Shown one piece after another: positions 27,001 through 42,000 of a stretch of DNA of 64,000 nt (the first letter of the stretch is position 1; every line of letters begins with the position of its first letter). Made by a program: the position numbers and the translations under genes. This DNA is from Ectocarpus siliculosus (lineage: Eukaryota > Sar > Phaeophyceae > Ectocarpales > Ectocarpaceae): NCBI GenBank assembly GCA_000310025.1, contig FN648598.1, forward strand, positions 1,325 to 65,324, given 5' to 3'. The notes under the pieces were generated by a model. It did not search any database. It was given only the letters and a program-made list of their open reading frames with translations, and had not been told where the DNA came from.

Positions 27001-30000
27001 AAGGACACACATCAATCGCACATGTGCTTTCCGAACGGTGTCATGGCGTGTGGCACGCGTGCATATAAATGAGCACAGAATGCAACTCTGGACACAGTAA
27101 AATGCCAAGTACATACGGTAAAACACCGTGTCGAGCTAACTCTCAACCAAACGTGGTTTCAACACAGCAGCATCACTATCACTCCATGAAAGGAACATGA
27201 CAATTTTCGGGCATGAGGAAGATTTAGCGGCCATGTATGTATACACAACAACGCAGCATGGACAGCTCTCCCTTCAGCCCTCGACATTAGAAAAACAGTA
27301 AAATTGTGTTTGCTCATACGACGATGCGACAGCTTTCAGTTGCAATGCCCTCAACATGTGTACCAATTTTGCGGTTCATACCTTCGCCCCACACGCCTGC
27401 AGCAACGACAAGGCGGACGGTCCCACAAGCGGTGGCCTAGCAGCGATGGAAGCAGATCGATAAGAGCACAGGACGGACAGTTCGACACGAAGTTCGACAA
27501 AGGGGGGCGGCAGTTGCCATGGCACAATTAAAGAAAAGAGAGCAGAAGCGAGCCCATGCCTTCAAGATGACATACGCAATGCACAGGTTACGCATAGACC
27601 AATAGAACAACAACACCGAATTATAAAGGGACGCCACGCGTTGACACCGACCCCCTTTGGTGTACGGTGGTACAACAAATCTACTTGTACACTACCACCC
27701 TTTCACCGCGCGTTCGACGCACTTTCGTGCGACTCGGAACGACTCATTGTGAGCCATTCACAAGCATCACAACCGCCACCTGGTCAACGGTTGAATTTTG
27801 GAGAGCGTTAACAATCCCTCCTAACGTCGAGGTTTGCTGTTTCCCTTGGAGGTTACTGGTATGTACGTAAGCTTCCTTCGGCCACCACCCTCTCCTGAGA
27901 CCCCTGCCTCCTTACGCAACTAGCGCCGTACAGCTGCTAAACACCCGTTTGCATCTGACGAATCTGACCCGCTCCAGGAACGTTGATAGAAAGCATGCAG
28001 AATGCGTCATTCAACATTTGGCGATTGGCGCCATCCATCCAGAGCAAAGGTCAAGGTACACCGCTCACCGCTCTGGCGGAAGGGTGAAGGTCTTGCACTT
28101 GGCCTTGGCTACGATGCGGAAACCCCAGTCCGGATTTCGATCCTCGGAGTGGAACTTGATGACGCAGCTCGATGCAGGCACGCACACAGCAGGCCTCCCA
28201 TCCAAGCCCGGCCCTGAAATGAACGATGGTCGAGGTTCGTTAGACTCACAGGCTGAAAGGCGGGTTGGGCTTGGATTCAGGCTGTAGCCTCGGTACAGAA
28301 GCCCAAGACATCGTCGGCCCTACTGCATGTGTCAAAGGTGTCGACAGCAACCCTTCGAGGCTTGCATGAGGCATTTTGAAGCTGCGGCTCACGGTTGGAC
28401 TCACATTCTCTGCGCTTGCCTGCCGTTCGCCCTGCCGACAACCCTTGGTTCACTCTGTGGTTTATTGAGCTATTAAAATCTCGGCGAAATTTCACCACCC
28501 TTCCGACATACTGGCCAATTTCTCAAGCTTACCCCGAAATCCCGCGTATTTTTTTTGTATTTCCAACGATAGGCACCCGGGCTAGTTTGCCTGTGGGTTT
28601 GACTATTGGTTGACATGCTCAGCACTGGTGTCTTGTCTAGTTCTTCACGTTACAACGGAGAAACCCGTGTACACTTGTCCTTGATCTTCCAAGTGGCTGA
28701 CTCACAGTTGCCGTCCTTGTCTCGGCCTTGGTACATGCTCTCCCCCCAGATAACCGTCTTCGTGTCGTCCTTGTAGATTCTGATGTACGCCGTTCCTTCC
28801 TCGGTGCGGCAGTCCTCGTCGAAGAATAGCTGGAAGGACGGAGTCAATCAATAAAGCGGACGCCAACCACACCCCAGAACAAAAAAAACGTGGTGATTAG
28901 CGAAGAGGGATAAATGCACGGTACGTGCAACTGCGAGCTTCCAGCAATTCAACCAATCCGGGTTGATCGCGCAGCAAAAGAATGCAAGACTGCGATTCAC
29001 GCTACCATCAACCTGCCAAGGTTAAACGTACGCCTTTGATCCCTGTGCAGCACCTGCGCAGCACCCCGCATTGTTCAACAGAACACATCATCCTCCTGAA
29101 AGAAAATCGTCTTACACAAACATAGGTAACCCATCCACTGACCTGTATGCTGTCCGCTCCTGGAAAGTCTAGCGGGTAAATATCGTCGACGCCTCTGGCG
29201 TGAGGGTGGGAGCTTTCGAGGATGCGCTCTTCATCGGACACAACCACCGAAGGTTTGTGCCTTCACCATGAACATTAAAACACGCGTCAAATGAAACGAC
29301 GGCGAGCGCCCCGGAGGGAAGGGAGATGGATGCAGGTACCTGTCACCTTTCCGTGGCTGGTGGAACACGTGTGCGTTAGACACGCCAAAGAGTGTCTGCA
29401 CGGCCGACATGTTGCGTTGGAGGGCCCCGACGCTAAATCTGCCGTCTCATCGATATTCAAAACACCAGATGATCACGCCCTAAGCAACCCTGCAAGCTCC
29501 ACTCGGCGTGTACATGGCGGATCACATCTACCAACGCCTTTTGTCCTACCCACATGATTTCCGCTGGAGGCAAAACATTAAAACCTTTGTTCTGTCTCCT
29601 GCACGCACCAAAAATGAAACTGCACCGACAGTGAGCAACACGCAATGCGGCTGTCCTCCTACCATATATCTTCCATTCGCACCTGACTCTCTTGTCTGTG
29701 GCGTCCGCGGCCGACAGGACACCGAATGCCTCCACAAGGGGCTTGACAAGTCCCTGTGGGACGTACGGGATAAGGCCGGGTGTCCCCTCTTCCCTCGCGG
29801 TAGCGACCGCCGCCTCCGCCGCTGCCGATAGCTTACCACCTCCCCTCGGAGGAGACTGTAGGTTGAAAGGAGGGGATTCCAAAGCCGACAGGAAAGAGGG
29901 CGGGAGCGGGGCGGAATCCGGGGATACGCGTCCTCTCGGAAGGACTCGTGGGGTATCTGGCTCCGAGTGCAGGCAAACGATGACGGCATCGCCTAGAGAC

Positions 30001-33000
30001 TGCGGCGAGGGGGCAGCCAGACGCGATAGGAGAAGGGACAGAAGGGGAGTTTTACTGGAGGTACTTCAAGAAGGACGGGTATAGCACACACATGTCGACG
30101 ACACCTAAATCACGAATTTTCGACAACTTTGGTACCGCTACCCTCGGAGATCTCCATCCACACGAGACTGCGTGACGAGTAAGCCTTCTACCACAAGGTA
30201 GGGACAAGGCGACGGCTGTCTCGTAGGTACGAGTGAGCTCTGGTCGTCAAAGCCACACCTCCAACCCGTCCCAGTCCTTGGCAGGAGGCACGAAATCGAC
30301 CCCCTTGTTGGCCGTTCGGGACGTAGTCGCACACTTTTCCCTCTCGATCGCTGCCAGGTGGTGCAGCCTTGGCCAGTCCATCGCCAGCACGGTGCACCTA
30401 ATGATGTGTTGACAAAATCACCCGCGGCGCCCATATAAAACGTCAGCCTTCGCATTGCACAGCAAGGTTGTAATGGGCCGAAAGGCATTGCGTCGACTCG
30501 AATGTGAGACGAAGTCGTTCCACGAATGATGGAGGAAAACTATCTGCAGGGAACGCCCCGGATTGCCTTCTACGCGGTGACTTACCGCTCGACCGTGGCA
30601 CCGTCTCTGTCTCCCATTAATGCCATGGCCCTTCCGCCGACATGCAATCCCTGAAAATTAACACCCAAGACAAGACAGCGCGAGCACAAAACGCAGACAC
30701 GGAGAGAATGGAGGTTGTATAAGGGGTAGCGCGTGATGTTGGAGGAGGTGACTCCAAGGTGAATAGAGCAGCAAGCACAACACTACTACATACTGGTAGG
30801 TGATACAGCTTGAGGGTGGCCTGCACACAGCGGGAGCGTCCTTCAGCCAACACAAACCTTTGCACTTTTGAAGAGATGATACTTTGAGCAAGGACGCGTA
30901 GAAAAATCAACATAACCGATGCACGGTTGGAGAAGCACTGACTGAGCGAGAACACCTTGACAATCGCTTCACCTGGAAACTGCCTCCCAACAGCGCGAGA
31001 CATGCGTGCACCATCCAGAGCCTGGGGTCACACAGCACCTCGGCCACTCTTTCCGGTTCACCTGCGGAACCGGCAACAAAGCACATCGGTTTCAAGTGAG
31101 GGCGACCGTGCTTCGGAGGCCAGCCAAGCTTAACGCCGGTACATAGCAACTCAGGGGTCGGTCTCTACGCTTTGGCGTTCCCAGAGAACATCGCCAGGTT
31201 AGCCGATTGGTCACCGACGTGTCAACCATCGCTCCACGCGCGGCCATTTGAAAACCATGCGAAGCATACCTCTCGAAAACACACAAGCGACATGTAAGTA
31301 GTGATGTTCTCACCTCCCTCAATCTCACAAGCACCAGCTCCCTCCAGGGCCTTTGTCATCAGTGGTAGGTTCGAACACGCCTGCAAACAAGAACACACCC
31401 CGAGTTTAACAAGAATGATGGAATGACAGAGCCGTAGACAAATGGCGAGAAACCCTGCACTGCGAAAGAGCATAGAGCAACTTGACGGGGCAAACTGGCA
31501 TACCTCCCGCAAGCAGTCCGCCAGAGGCGGCGACCAGCCCTCCTTGGCAAGCAAGGCCCGCAGCAGCCCCACGTGCGCACTCATCGAAGCAAACGCCTCT
31601 TCTCCGGAAGTAAGAGAAACCTTCGAAAACATCCCCGGGAGGTAGACGTTGTTGGTAATTCCTGGCCTTGCCGCGGCCATCCTAGACCAAACGCTCAGAG
31701 TTTCCCCTGCTTGGAGCATCAAGCCGCGCACGAGAGGGGCTGTTCGAGTCTCCTCCCCGGGGGATGGGGAGGGAACCAACGGGGAAGAGAACCCCGCCCT
31801 GCTCAGTTGCACCTGCGTAGCGGTGAGGAGCAGGGCAAGCAACGTCCGTGGAACATCTGCTTCAATACCACTCCCGGTGCTGTGCTGTTTACGCAAAGTA
31901 CAGCCAAGCACAGCAGTAGGTTCGTCACCACGCTACCCGAACGCCTAAGGTCTTTTCATTTCGAGCCTACACCTATGCAAGAAGACCCCGGACGTCGCCT
32001 GTTGCATATTAATCAAATAATAGGGTTGGTCGTTGGCGGGATAGGACACAAGCCGCTTGGCACTGCTGTAGGTAAGAACGATCCGAATGCCCGAAGGCAA
32101 TCATGAAAACAAGGCTAGTACCTGAACCATTTCCAGCGGCGCTTGCGGCAATAGTCTCTCGCACAATCTTGCAGCAGCTAGCCTCAGCTTCATCGATCCT
32201 TGCAGCAGAATCACCAGCAACGGCCCCAGCACCTGGAGAAGGCATACCATCCCAGGTAGGTTGAGACGAACACAGTATGGCGGACACGTTAAAACTCTAC
32301 ACAAGAAGTAGGCCTTGGTTGGGTTGGCTCCATATTTGAACCCCCCGAACAGTCACCCGAAACAAAACCACTCACGACTTGAACCATTTCGCGACTCTTC
32401 ACAACATTCTTGAGAAGCTTGAATCCTTAGGCATACGAAAATGGTGGTGTCAATACAATACCCACCTGCGGGGACACGAGCGGGCTAGTCCCTGCTTCCA
32501 GACTGAGACCTCCACCTTGGCCAGCCACGCCATCCATCGACGAAGCGCAGCGCTGCACAAGGCTAAGCACGTCTGTGCAGGCCTCCTCTTCCATTAGTGA
32601 CGGCTCGGGCGGTGGAGGGGCGCATGCCAGACTGCGTACCTGGGTAGAAAGAAGAGGGCACATTGCATGCAGCCGTGCACAACAGCACATGAAATCTTGG
32701 CGGTAACAAACAAAGGAGCAAGCGCGTAACTACAATTGCGTCGGTGAAACCTATGCCAACCTATCGTCATTGGTGTCAACGGCGGCCGCTCGATGGGGAA
32801 CCCCGGCCAAGGGTCCCCAAGCGCCGCACGATACAATACTGGAGAGCAACCTACACGCTACGCGGCGGCCTGCACGACGGATATATCTGCTGCTGTGACA
32901 ACTTCAATGGAAGCCTCGGAATGCCATGCCGCTGCATCTGCTTGCCTGTTCCGCGGTGAGAGACACGGCGTAGGTGCTCGCACCCCACAAGTACCCGCTG

Positions 33001-36000
33001 GCCGATCTCTGGGAGGACGCGTAGGAAGGAGGCTGTCCGAGGTACACTGGGAACGGGTTCAGATTCGCTGGGGAGGCCTGTCGTACAGCAGAGAGCGGGC
33101 CATGAGAGCCAGAGAATAATCACGAGAAGTTACAGGTCTCGGAGCCACCACGGTAGCGACAACTTGAGCGAGGTGTGACAATAGACTACATTGACAACAC
33201 CGCACGTGTTGCGACATGGCACGTAAGGGGAACCTCGAGGGCGTGTCCACAGACTCGTTTCCGACCCCGTATTTCTGTACAACGAATGTAAAACGCCAGC
33301 TGGGCCCAATGACGGACGTCCACTCTCTTCGAGCTTCACCCTGCGGCCTACACGTATATGCACACGATGCGCAAAATCGCAGGGATATTTCTTACCTCGC
33401 TCTTTTCTTCATCGGCCTCCTCAGGAGCGGCTGCGCAAGCCAACGAGGACATCTTGAAACCCCAGTCGTTGTTGGACTGGTCCGTATGGAAAAACACGGC
33501 GAAACTGGAGAGGACAGATGGACGCGATTGAAGAGCACAGAACGGATAGCGGATGCGAAAAAAAGCAAAGCAGTTGTCGATCACCACAACTCCATTGCTG
33601 CTAAACTACTGACACTTGAATCGGGGTGGCTCGGTGAGTTGCACCCGCGTTTTGACCAGAACATGAGGACAAAATTGATATTGAAGTGCCAGCTCACCTC
33701 GGTGCGTTAATGACCAGGGGAGGCCTTCCCCCTGTCCCCGGCCAGTTGCTCTCCGATCCGTTCCTACCGCCCGAGTAACGCTCTTCTCCGAAGAATGGAC
33801 CGTCTGTGTCGGTCGCGTCCTTTGAAAAATAACAAAAAAAAAGACCATGTCACAACAAAGAACACCCCGGGGTCGAGAACACTATTGATCTATTAATAGA
33901 ATGAGATGGTGGCCTTGGCACAGGCGTCCACTACGAAGAATGATTAAGCAGTCAATGTTACCGACGGAGGTACCACCCAGAGAAGGAGGGTGGTACACCA
34001 CACTCCAATATTAACATCTTCCGAAGCACGCTATTCCAGCCTCGCAACAGCAGCCGCGGCACCGAGCTGTAAGGTATATTTCCGACCAACGCCACCATGT
34101 CTACCGTGCTATTGTCCTCATCAATGTTAACCAGCGTGCTGGCTGAAACCTCATGAATCTCAAAAAAGACCAACGCGCACCTTCAGGAAGCGCACGTAGT
34201 CGTGGTTCCGCTCTGTCTTGGTCATGATGTCGAAGGAGATGGTGTACGAAAGTGCCCCTTCCACACGTACGTCCCACATCCTGCGCTCGCATTCAACACG
34301 GGCAATAATTGAAGGCGCGGAAAGCCGGCGAGATATATCATGTAATGGCTTGAGGCCAAAGTCGGAAGACACGGCATGACGGGAAGAAAAAACGAAAGAC
34401 AAGGAACACACCACATCCACCGCGCGATCGTCTCTTTGCGGACCATATTGTTGACCGCCATCTCAAAAATGGACCGAACGGAACTCGCGCGAAACTACCG
34501 TTGCCAACATTGTGTTACGCGGCAAGTGTTGTGAAGTGCTGGTGTGCAGCAGTGTCAAGGCGATGACGTTCCTCACTTGTCCACGTTGTTGGCGTACGGG
34601 TGTTGAGACTCGAGCACGTCCTTCACCATTCCTCCGGGGGTGAGCATGTGCTGCGGAAGAGATGCCTCCCCGTTTTCCTCCCCATCCACGTAGATACGGC
34701 ACCTGCGATATAGGAGCACATACGGGAGTAAGGCGAAAAGGTTGGAGAGGCCTAGATTGAAATAGGCGCTCACGTCTCTTTCACAGAACGAAAACGGTAG
34801 GTTCTTGTACCACCAGAAATGTATCGCCCATGACCTCATCTGCATGACGCCATACGTCTCGACCTGAACCAAGTGGGCTCGACGTCACGCGTTGGCAGAT
34901 ACTTTCAATATTGGGCATTACGGAACGAATCCTGAGCTTCAGATTAAGAGCAAATCTTCGATCATTTCGAACTTACGGCGGCTGAATCAAACACTGATTG
35001 TTGACCAAGACACCGGTGCAAAGCAGTCTATCATTGCAACAATCAGTTATGCCGTGATGTTCTCTACGTGTGTGATGAAGACACACAACACGTAAGGGGG
35101 ACACGCGTCACCTGTTCTTGGCCTGCACCACAGCGACATGTGTCCACACGTCCGGCTGCAGCATTGTCCTGGAATGCACCGAGAACAGCTGGTCCTCTTC
35201 GGCGGTGGCATAGTACCTGTCCACGTAGACAACAAAAGACGGGAGGATTGGCCATAAAAGTGTTGGTTTGGCTGTCCTTGCGCGAGGTTCGGATGCCAAC
35301 ATTATCGCGGGGACGGTACCGCAACAGTACAGAGCACACGCTTCTTGCCGAGGACGCAAACGCAAACGACAACGCCGTAAACAACACGACAACCACTGTA
35401 CATGCCCAGGACAAGCAACTGTTATTTTCCCCAAGGTTCCCTCACATTAGGGTGGCGTTTCCCAGTAGCGACAGTCCAAACTGACTCCACGGTTCGTCCC
35501 GCTCATCGTGGGTGAGGTTGTTTACGCCTCCTTTCATCACCACGCTGCCTCCCACGCTTGGGTCGACCTTGATTACCTCCCACACCTGCCACCATACAAA
35601 CGTGCACGTGACGAGAAGGTTAGCGCAATGGCTACAGCTGGCGTGACCAGTGCTTGGGGATCGCGTACACCATCCGCAGCTATTGATTGCCCTCCACTTC
35701 CGATGGTACAGCCAAGGTGGTCCAAGCGGATGGGAAGGTTGGCGCAGCAGTGTAGCCACTGGGATCATGACGGCGGTGAACCTGCTCCTCTCCGAAAAGG
35801 ATTATCGTAGAAGTCGGGGAACGTTTAGCTAGCATTCGCTTGCCCACCCTCCGGTGGCATATAAGTAGAGTCTTCACGTGAAAACCGTACAGCCAAGCGA
35901 CGCCATGCTTAGCGATGCTTGAGGCCAGCTGGTGAAAAACTGTTTTTGTCTGGGTAGACCTCGAGCACTGTATGTAGTACTTGCAGTTCAAACCGAGGGA

Positions 36001-39000
36001 TACCTTCGTCCTCCGCGCCAAACCACTATCTACGACGGTACCAGTTTATACTCCATACAAGCGCGCATGACCAAGCAATGCTTCCGGCAGAAGCCTGAGA
36101 ACAGGAAACCTACCAGTAGGTCATCGACCGAGGCAGGGGCGGTGTCATCCTCGGCGTTCTGAGGGAACTCCGCCATCGACCCCATCTTGTAGGTGCCGTT
36201 GAACCCTGTGATATCCCACTCCACCCTCGCCTGAGAAAACAAAGGGCGCGATCGTCAAGAAGCCAGCACTCGGGTCAAGACAATCTCGAACACAACCACA
36301 CGATGGATCAACAACAGGTAAGGTCCGGTACCAGGCATCACCACAAAAAAACGCATGCAACCTTTGATGCCGGATTCTTCACCCAATCCCATCCGGCGGG
36401 TCTCCCAAAAGCCTAGCCTGGTAGAAATACCCATCGGAAACGAAACCTTCACCAAGATCCCGGACGCGGGGCTACAACCACTGGTTTCGATAGTTCAAAC
36501 AAAAAATAAGAGACATCCCGTTCCCTCTGCGAACAAGTACGCTTCTCCTTTCCCACTCACAGTCATGTTGGATTTCGTCAGCTCTGTCACTGTTCCAAGA
36601 CCTCCCGGTCCACCGTCCGACATATCTCCGCGTGGCCACTTGGGCCCGCGAGCAACCGTGTCGCCAACCTTGGGTGGGGAATACCAAGCCCCTGGCTTCG
36701 CATCCATCGGACAGGCATCCCGCCTCAACTGTTTAAAAGAAGGAGCAGTGGAGAATAACCAATACACAAAATCGAGGGAAGACAATGAATGTCGAGACAA
36801 GCAGTCAGCTCCTGTAACCTTGAGGCTTTCCTGAAAGTGGCGTGGGTGCATACCTGTATCGCGCTCATGGCCCAGGCGGGTACACTCCTTTCGTTCACGA
36901 TTTTCGCGTTACCACACAGCAGCAGCCCGCAGTCTGTATCTCGCGGTCATTTGGCGGCTACTTTCATATCTTCATAAACCTCGTATTGTCCCACAGAGTC
37001 CCGATGCTCACATACCCCAATATGTGCAAAGAACGGCTGCCGTGCGAACGTAGATATGGTGAGCGAAACACACTCCATCAATCTCCCCACGCGGAACACC
37101 CTCTGAATTTCGACAGAGAACCAACTCACCCACATAGACATGGAGTGCCGCACACTCAAGTCTCGATGAGCGGCCACCCTCCCGGGCTCGTCTCTCCTCA
37201 ACCGCATCCCGCTCGGCAACAGCGGCGTCTCTTTTGGAAGAGACGTCGCCGTTGCGCTAGCCCTACCGTCGCTGTCCTCGCCGCCTCCCCGTGTAGTCGG
37301 TGCGTCGACTACCGGCCGTACAGAAGAGGGTTGGTCGGAAAACAGGTCGTCGTCCATTGCCAGGCTGGCGTTGCTGCGCTGAACATTGCCTGAAGCCCTC
37401 CCAACTTGTCTGATTAGGACCGCCAGCAGCCTAGGAAGTGGGAGAGACGCGCGTTGGGGCACAAGCAAATAGCGGTACAACGTGAGCACACGCTTGTTGG
37501 ATTTCGGGGCAAAGCTGATGTGGAATATTGCATGCATGTAGTCGATGCGTCGCTTTTGAGGCGTTGGCGTCGTGAGGGTCAAAATGCCGCTCCCACATGA
37601 AACGATCGCAAAATACTCAGAAGGTACATGCCTGTGGCTGAAGCTCGTCGGCTCCTCTAGCCGTGTTTCCAATCCCTGGCCCTCCAGCCCGACACACCGC
37701 GGCAGCAGCACTTCGAATAGGCACCAAGCCGCTTTCCGCACCGACTCCTCCCTAGCACCAGGGAGGTGCGACGCAAGCTCCCCGTCGCCAGCACCGTTGG
37801 CCTCGTCGAGTAGTAGCCCCTCCTCCTCCTGCAGCTCGGCCTCGAGGGCAGCGATGTCATCACCGATAGAGCCGGTGTCGAAGAACTCCTCGTCGTCACT
37901 ACCATCGCCGCCGCCGTTGTCGTCATTGTCGTGGCCACCGTTGCCATTGGTGTCGTTGTCAGCACTACTGACCTCCGATGGCTCGGCGGCATTGGCCTTT
38001 GGTTCCACGGGCTCTGACGGGTCGGTCGCGTTGGCATCTTCCTCGGTGTTCTTGGTGTCACCGGTTTCGCCCCCGCCAGGCTCACTGAAGCTCTGCAGCA
38101 GTGGCTCGAGCACCTGAAAATAACAGGAGTCGTTTGCAATCAGGTCAGCGCGAAGAGAGATATTTGATCCATCTATACTTCCCCAAAAACGCAACTACGA
38201 CAACTTCGCCTATTTCCGACAACCGGGCAGTCAAGGGCCATTCCTGACTGGGGGGTGTACAGGCGACGAAAAAGAAAGTACGGTCCACGGCACCTGAACC
38301 CGCCATCGAGAAGTTGAAAGCGCGAAGCCCTCCGGACTGTGTTTCGGACATATGCGCGTTCAACATCACATCTCACCTCCAACAGAACAGACTCTTTGAG
38401 GATCTCGTGGTCCCCCAGGTCGTAATCTAGCGCCAGCGCCTGCAATGAACTGACGGCGAGAAGCCTCCGCTCCGCAGCGTGGGCAGGAGTCTCGCCCTTC
38501 TTCGGCCTCGAGCAATCCTTTCGCCGCCACAGCAGAAGCCAAACGGCAGTGTGTGGTTGAGGTATCATAAGGCTTCGGAAGCGGGGCGCTGAACGTGCAG
38601 TACGTTCGTTGCACACAATGGATTGCACAGAACGCCCCAGTCTACCAAAACCTTCGGCACAGTAAAAGAACATCCAAAAATGTCTTGAGTAACATGCATG
38701 TCGCACCGTCAGCTTTCAAATCGTTGGGAGTACTACTGAACGCGGTAGAGAAGCACAACAGCACCTTGAGAACTTGAAGGGTGCACTCGATGAGGAGCGC
38801 AAACTGCCGAGCGAGCGCCAGGTACGCCCTTGGCTCGCAGCCTTCAACGGAGCTGAGGTAGTGGACATGCGCCCCCGGCCTGTCTTCTCTCTTGGTGAGA
38901 CGGATAGACTCAGCATGCGACGAGAGCAACCACGCCTGCAAGGCAAAACGCACGAAACACGTGCAGCAGTGCATTTTGCCGTTCATGACGTGTTGCAAAT

Positions 39001-42000
39001 CCCCACAGCGAAAATTGAACCGATCTACGAAGCATGCATTCACGAAGAATCGAGACGTACCTACGCGACACATGGGGCGCCAGGGAGTAAAATCAAGATC
39101 GTGGCACGACGAAAAGCTATCTAGCAGCATACGTATGCAATCTCACCTTCGCTGGAGGCGATGCTGCCGCTGCCACGAGGGCTCGGGTAAGACGGAGCCC
39201 TTCAGCCCTAAGCTTCGCTCGCTGGTCTCGACACTGCCTCACCATTTCCAGCTGGCTCACGTCAGCGGGACACTGAGCGAACTTCATGATGCGCTCGCTC
39301 ACTGCACAGCATAGGAATCACACACACGCGGAGACGACCAGAGTGCCGACCACGAAGTTAGCTGTCCGCAGTACCGCCCGTGTCCTATGCGTGCTGCCGA
39401 CACAAAGCGGGGCGTCTTATCCCTCCCTCCCCAGGGGATAAAAAACACTTTGAATAAATTGGCCCCAAAGTGCCGAAACATGCGGCCAACAAAACTGACA
39501 GAGAACAGGGAAGCTACTAAGTTCCCCACCGTAGACCGTGCTTTGTTGCTCTTGCACCTCTCGTAAGAGACACGAACAAGTGATGGTTCTCACCAGAGTT
39601 TTCCTTGGCCCTTTCGCGCATGTCTGCGGCCTTGCGGCGATACACGAGGATGGACTTGAGCTTTCGCATGGCGGTGGCTTCGTCCACGACTTCCTTCCAC
39701 TTCTCCAGCAAGTCCAAGCCTACTCCAAGCATTTACGACGGTGTAGTGCGAGACAACTATGAGCACGCAAACAGTTGAAATGTCTATGGGTCTGTCTTCA
39801 AACCAGTCAACGGATTAGCTTCATGCAGTATGTATAGCGACAAACGATGTGTGTTCCGAGTTGAGGTACTGGAACGTTCTGTGGCTGAAAAAGCTGGCGG
39901 ATCTTTACGAAGTCGAGGGCTGTGCGCAAATAACATCAACCTGCCTGCTTTCACGACACCCTATGGCCTAGAGGTCAGGTCAGGGGTTCGAATCCCGGAG
40001 TAAGCGGGCTTTTCTTGCAAAGCGAGTTTTTCTCTCGCTTCCGGTTCTGGCCAAGTGGATAGCGCTAGTTCGTGTGTACACTGAGGGAAGAGAGTGCTGA
40101 ACTCTTCTCGCATTAAAAATCGAAGGCAAAGAACCGCAGGAGGGGAAGGTAGAGAGGAGCTCTTCTGTGTGACCACGGGTTGGAGTAAACGGCACTAATG
40201 CTGTGAGCGCTGATTTGAAGTGAAGACAAAAAAAAAAATGGCCCGTGTGACAACAATTCTGCGCCAGAAGCGCTGCGTCGAAAATATTCGTGACTCTCAA
40301 CGACCGGCGATAGAAAATTGAGGATAATTCAGCCACCAAATTACGTACCTTCTGCCGGGCTGTTGCCATGGCTGGACGTCCGCTGCATACTTCCCACGCC
40401 GCCAAGCCTGGCCAGAATTGACCAGCGTCGCTTGGACTGCTCTTGGATTGACACGCGTGTTGCCTGGGATGGCAGGCTCAGAAGGAAAAGAGCACGAGAG
40501 ACGATTCGCTCGCTCACCTGTATTGGAAAGGGCGTGTCACAAGGTCACGAACGGACCGCGGGGGGTGGGAACGGACAACGTGGTTGCACGATTAGTATGT
40601 GTGATTCAACAACATGTTCGTCACACACGGTGACTACGCCGGAACGCCGGGCTCCTAGAGTCAGAGACGGCACTGCGATGCTTGCGGGAAGCGATGCTTC
40701 GGCGGTCAATACATCCGACGCACACAGCAATCTGGATCAACTCCGTGATGCTGCACGCGAGGAACAAACAACGAGCAAAGACCTGTAAAGATGGGCCCCT
40801 CGCCCTGTGGCAAGCCAAGTCGCGTGGTCAAAGCAAGGATCTGGTGCAAACCCGAAAAAAAGCCTCCCAGCAAGGCTTGAGTCCGTCCGTCAACCCAATG
40901 AGCAGTAAAAAGCACCTCTGCGATGACTCTCTCCTCCGCCCCCTGGTATATCGAGGGTCCTCTCGTGAGGATTGGTCTCGTGCTCGGACTGGGGTCATCC
41001 AACGATGCAGAAGCCGAGCTCCTCCGTGAGGTCTCCATAGCGACCGCCTGAAAACAACAGAGCGGTCGCGCGTCATTGGTGGTTTTAGTCTCAAACGTTC
41101 ACTACTCTGTGGGGGAGTACCCGATGTGCATTGACAGATGCATGGTTGTCGCCGCTCCCACGGTAGTACTCTTCAAGCCCACAAGGCCTGACTCCAAACA
41201 TCGTGGCTGTGATTCTTGCCCAAGCGGCAGCAACAGTAGAGTGACGAGAGGAAAGGTTTAGAGACCGTTCACATGACAGGTTCAACCTTGATTTCGAAGA
41301 AACAAGAGGAAACCATTCCAAGAAATCAGCAATGGCACCAGCACAACAACGCCAAAGACTGATTGCAAGGGCTTTGAAGCGGAACCGCCGATGAACCTAC
41401 CAGTCGAAACCTCATCATTATTTCACACGGTTTGGTGTTGTTGCACGCACCTGCTGCCTCTGGAGCTCCATCTGGCTATTGACGGCGTCACGCACGTCCC
41501 CGTAGTCGAAGAACTGCCGCATCTGTTGCCCGAATCTCCACGCCTTTGACAGCGCCTGTGGCAACAACGCGATCCCACAACGTAACGCACCGACGGTTCA
41601 CCCTTGTGTGACATTTTGCTTCCAACACCCCGCGCCAATGCAGCAAGTAACTCCTGACGCAATACACATGTCATGCGTTCGCAGACAACAGACAAGCATG
41701 TCATTCTGCAACCTACTTCTCATTGGCACTATTTAGCAATTTACCTTCGACGGTGTTGCCACCCTACCCTCCGCTAATGCGAGCGCTTCTGGGCCCAGTC
41801 CCTGGTGCCAAATCAGCGCAGCACACGTAGCATAAACCGCCCGGTTTACAGCCTCCACAGATCCTTGGTCCTCACCGACTTTTGCTCGCATAACCTTGCA
41901 CAACCTATCAAAAGCAGAACGGTGCGAGCAGCAACACCCACCGGGCGTAAGTTCGCCTACTAGTTCACTTTGAAACAGGTTTCCCGCAGATGGCATCAGC

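Noticed and set aside
34814-34863. Possible 50-bp exon (VETYGVMQMRSWAIHFW)
   Set aside because: The upstream exon ends in phase 2 and joins exactly to CRIYVDG; including this piece would shift the frame and create a stop. It could be a poison exon but nothing supports it.
36947-38194. Minus-strand open frame of 415 codons taken as one exon
   Set aside because: It covers two ligase exons plus the intron between them and runs past both donors; the outer parts have no conserved character.
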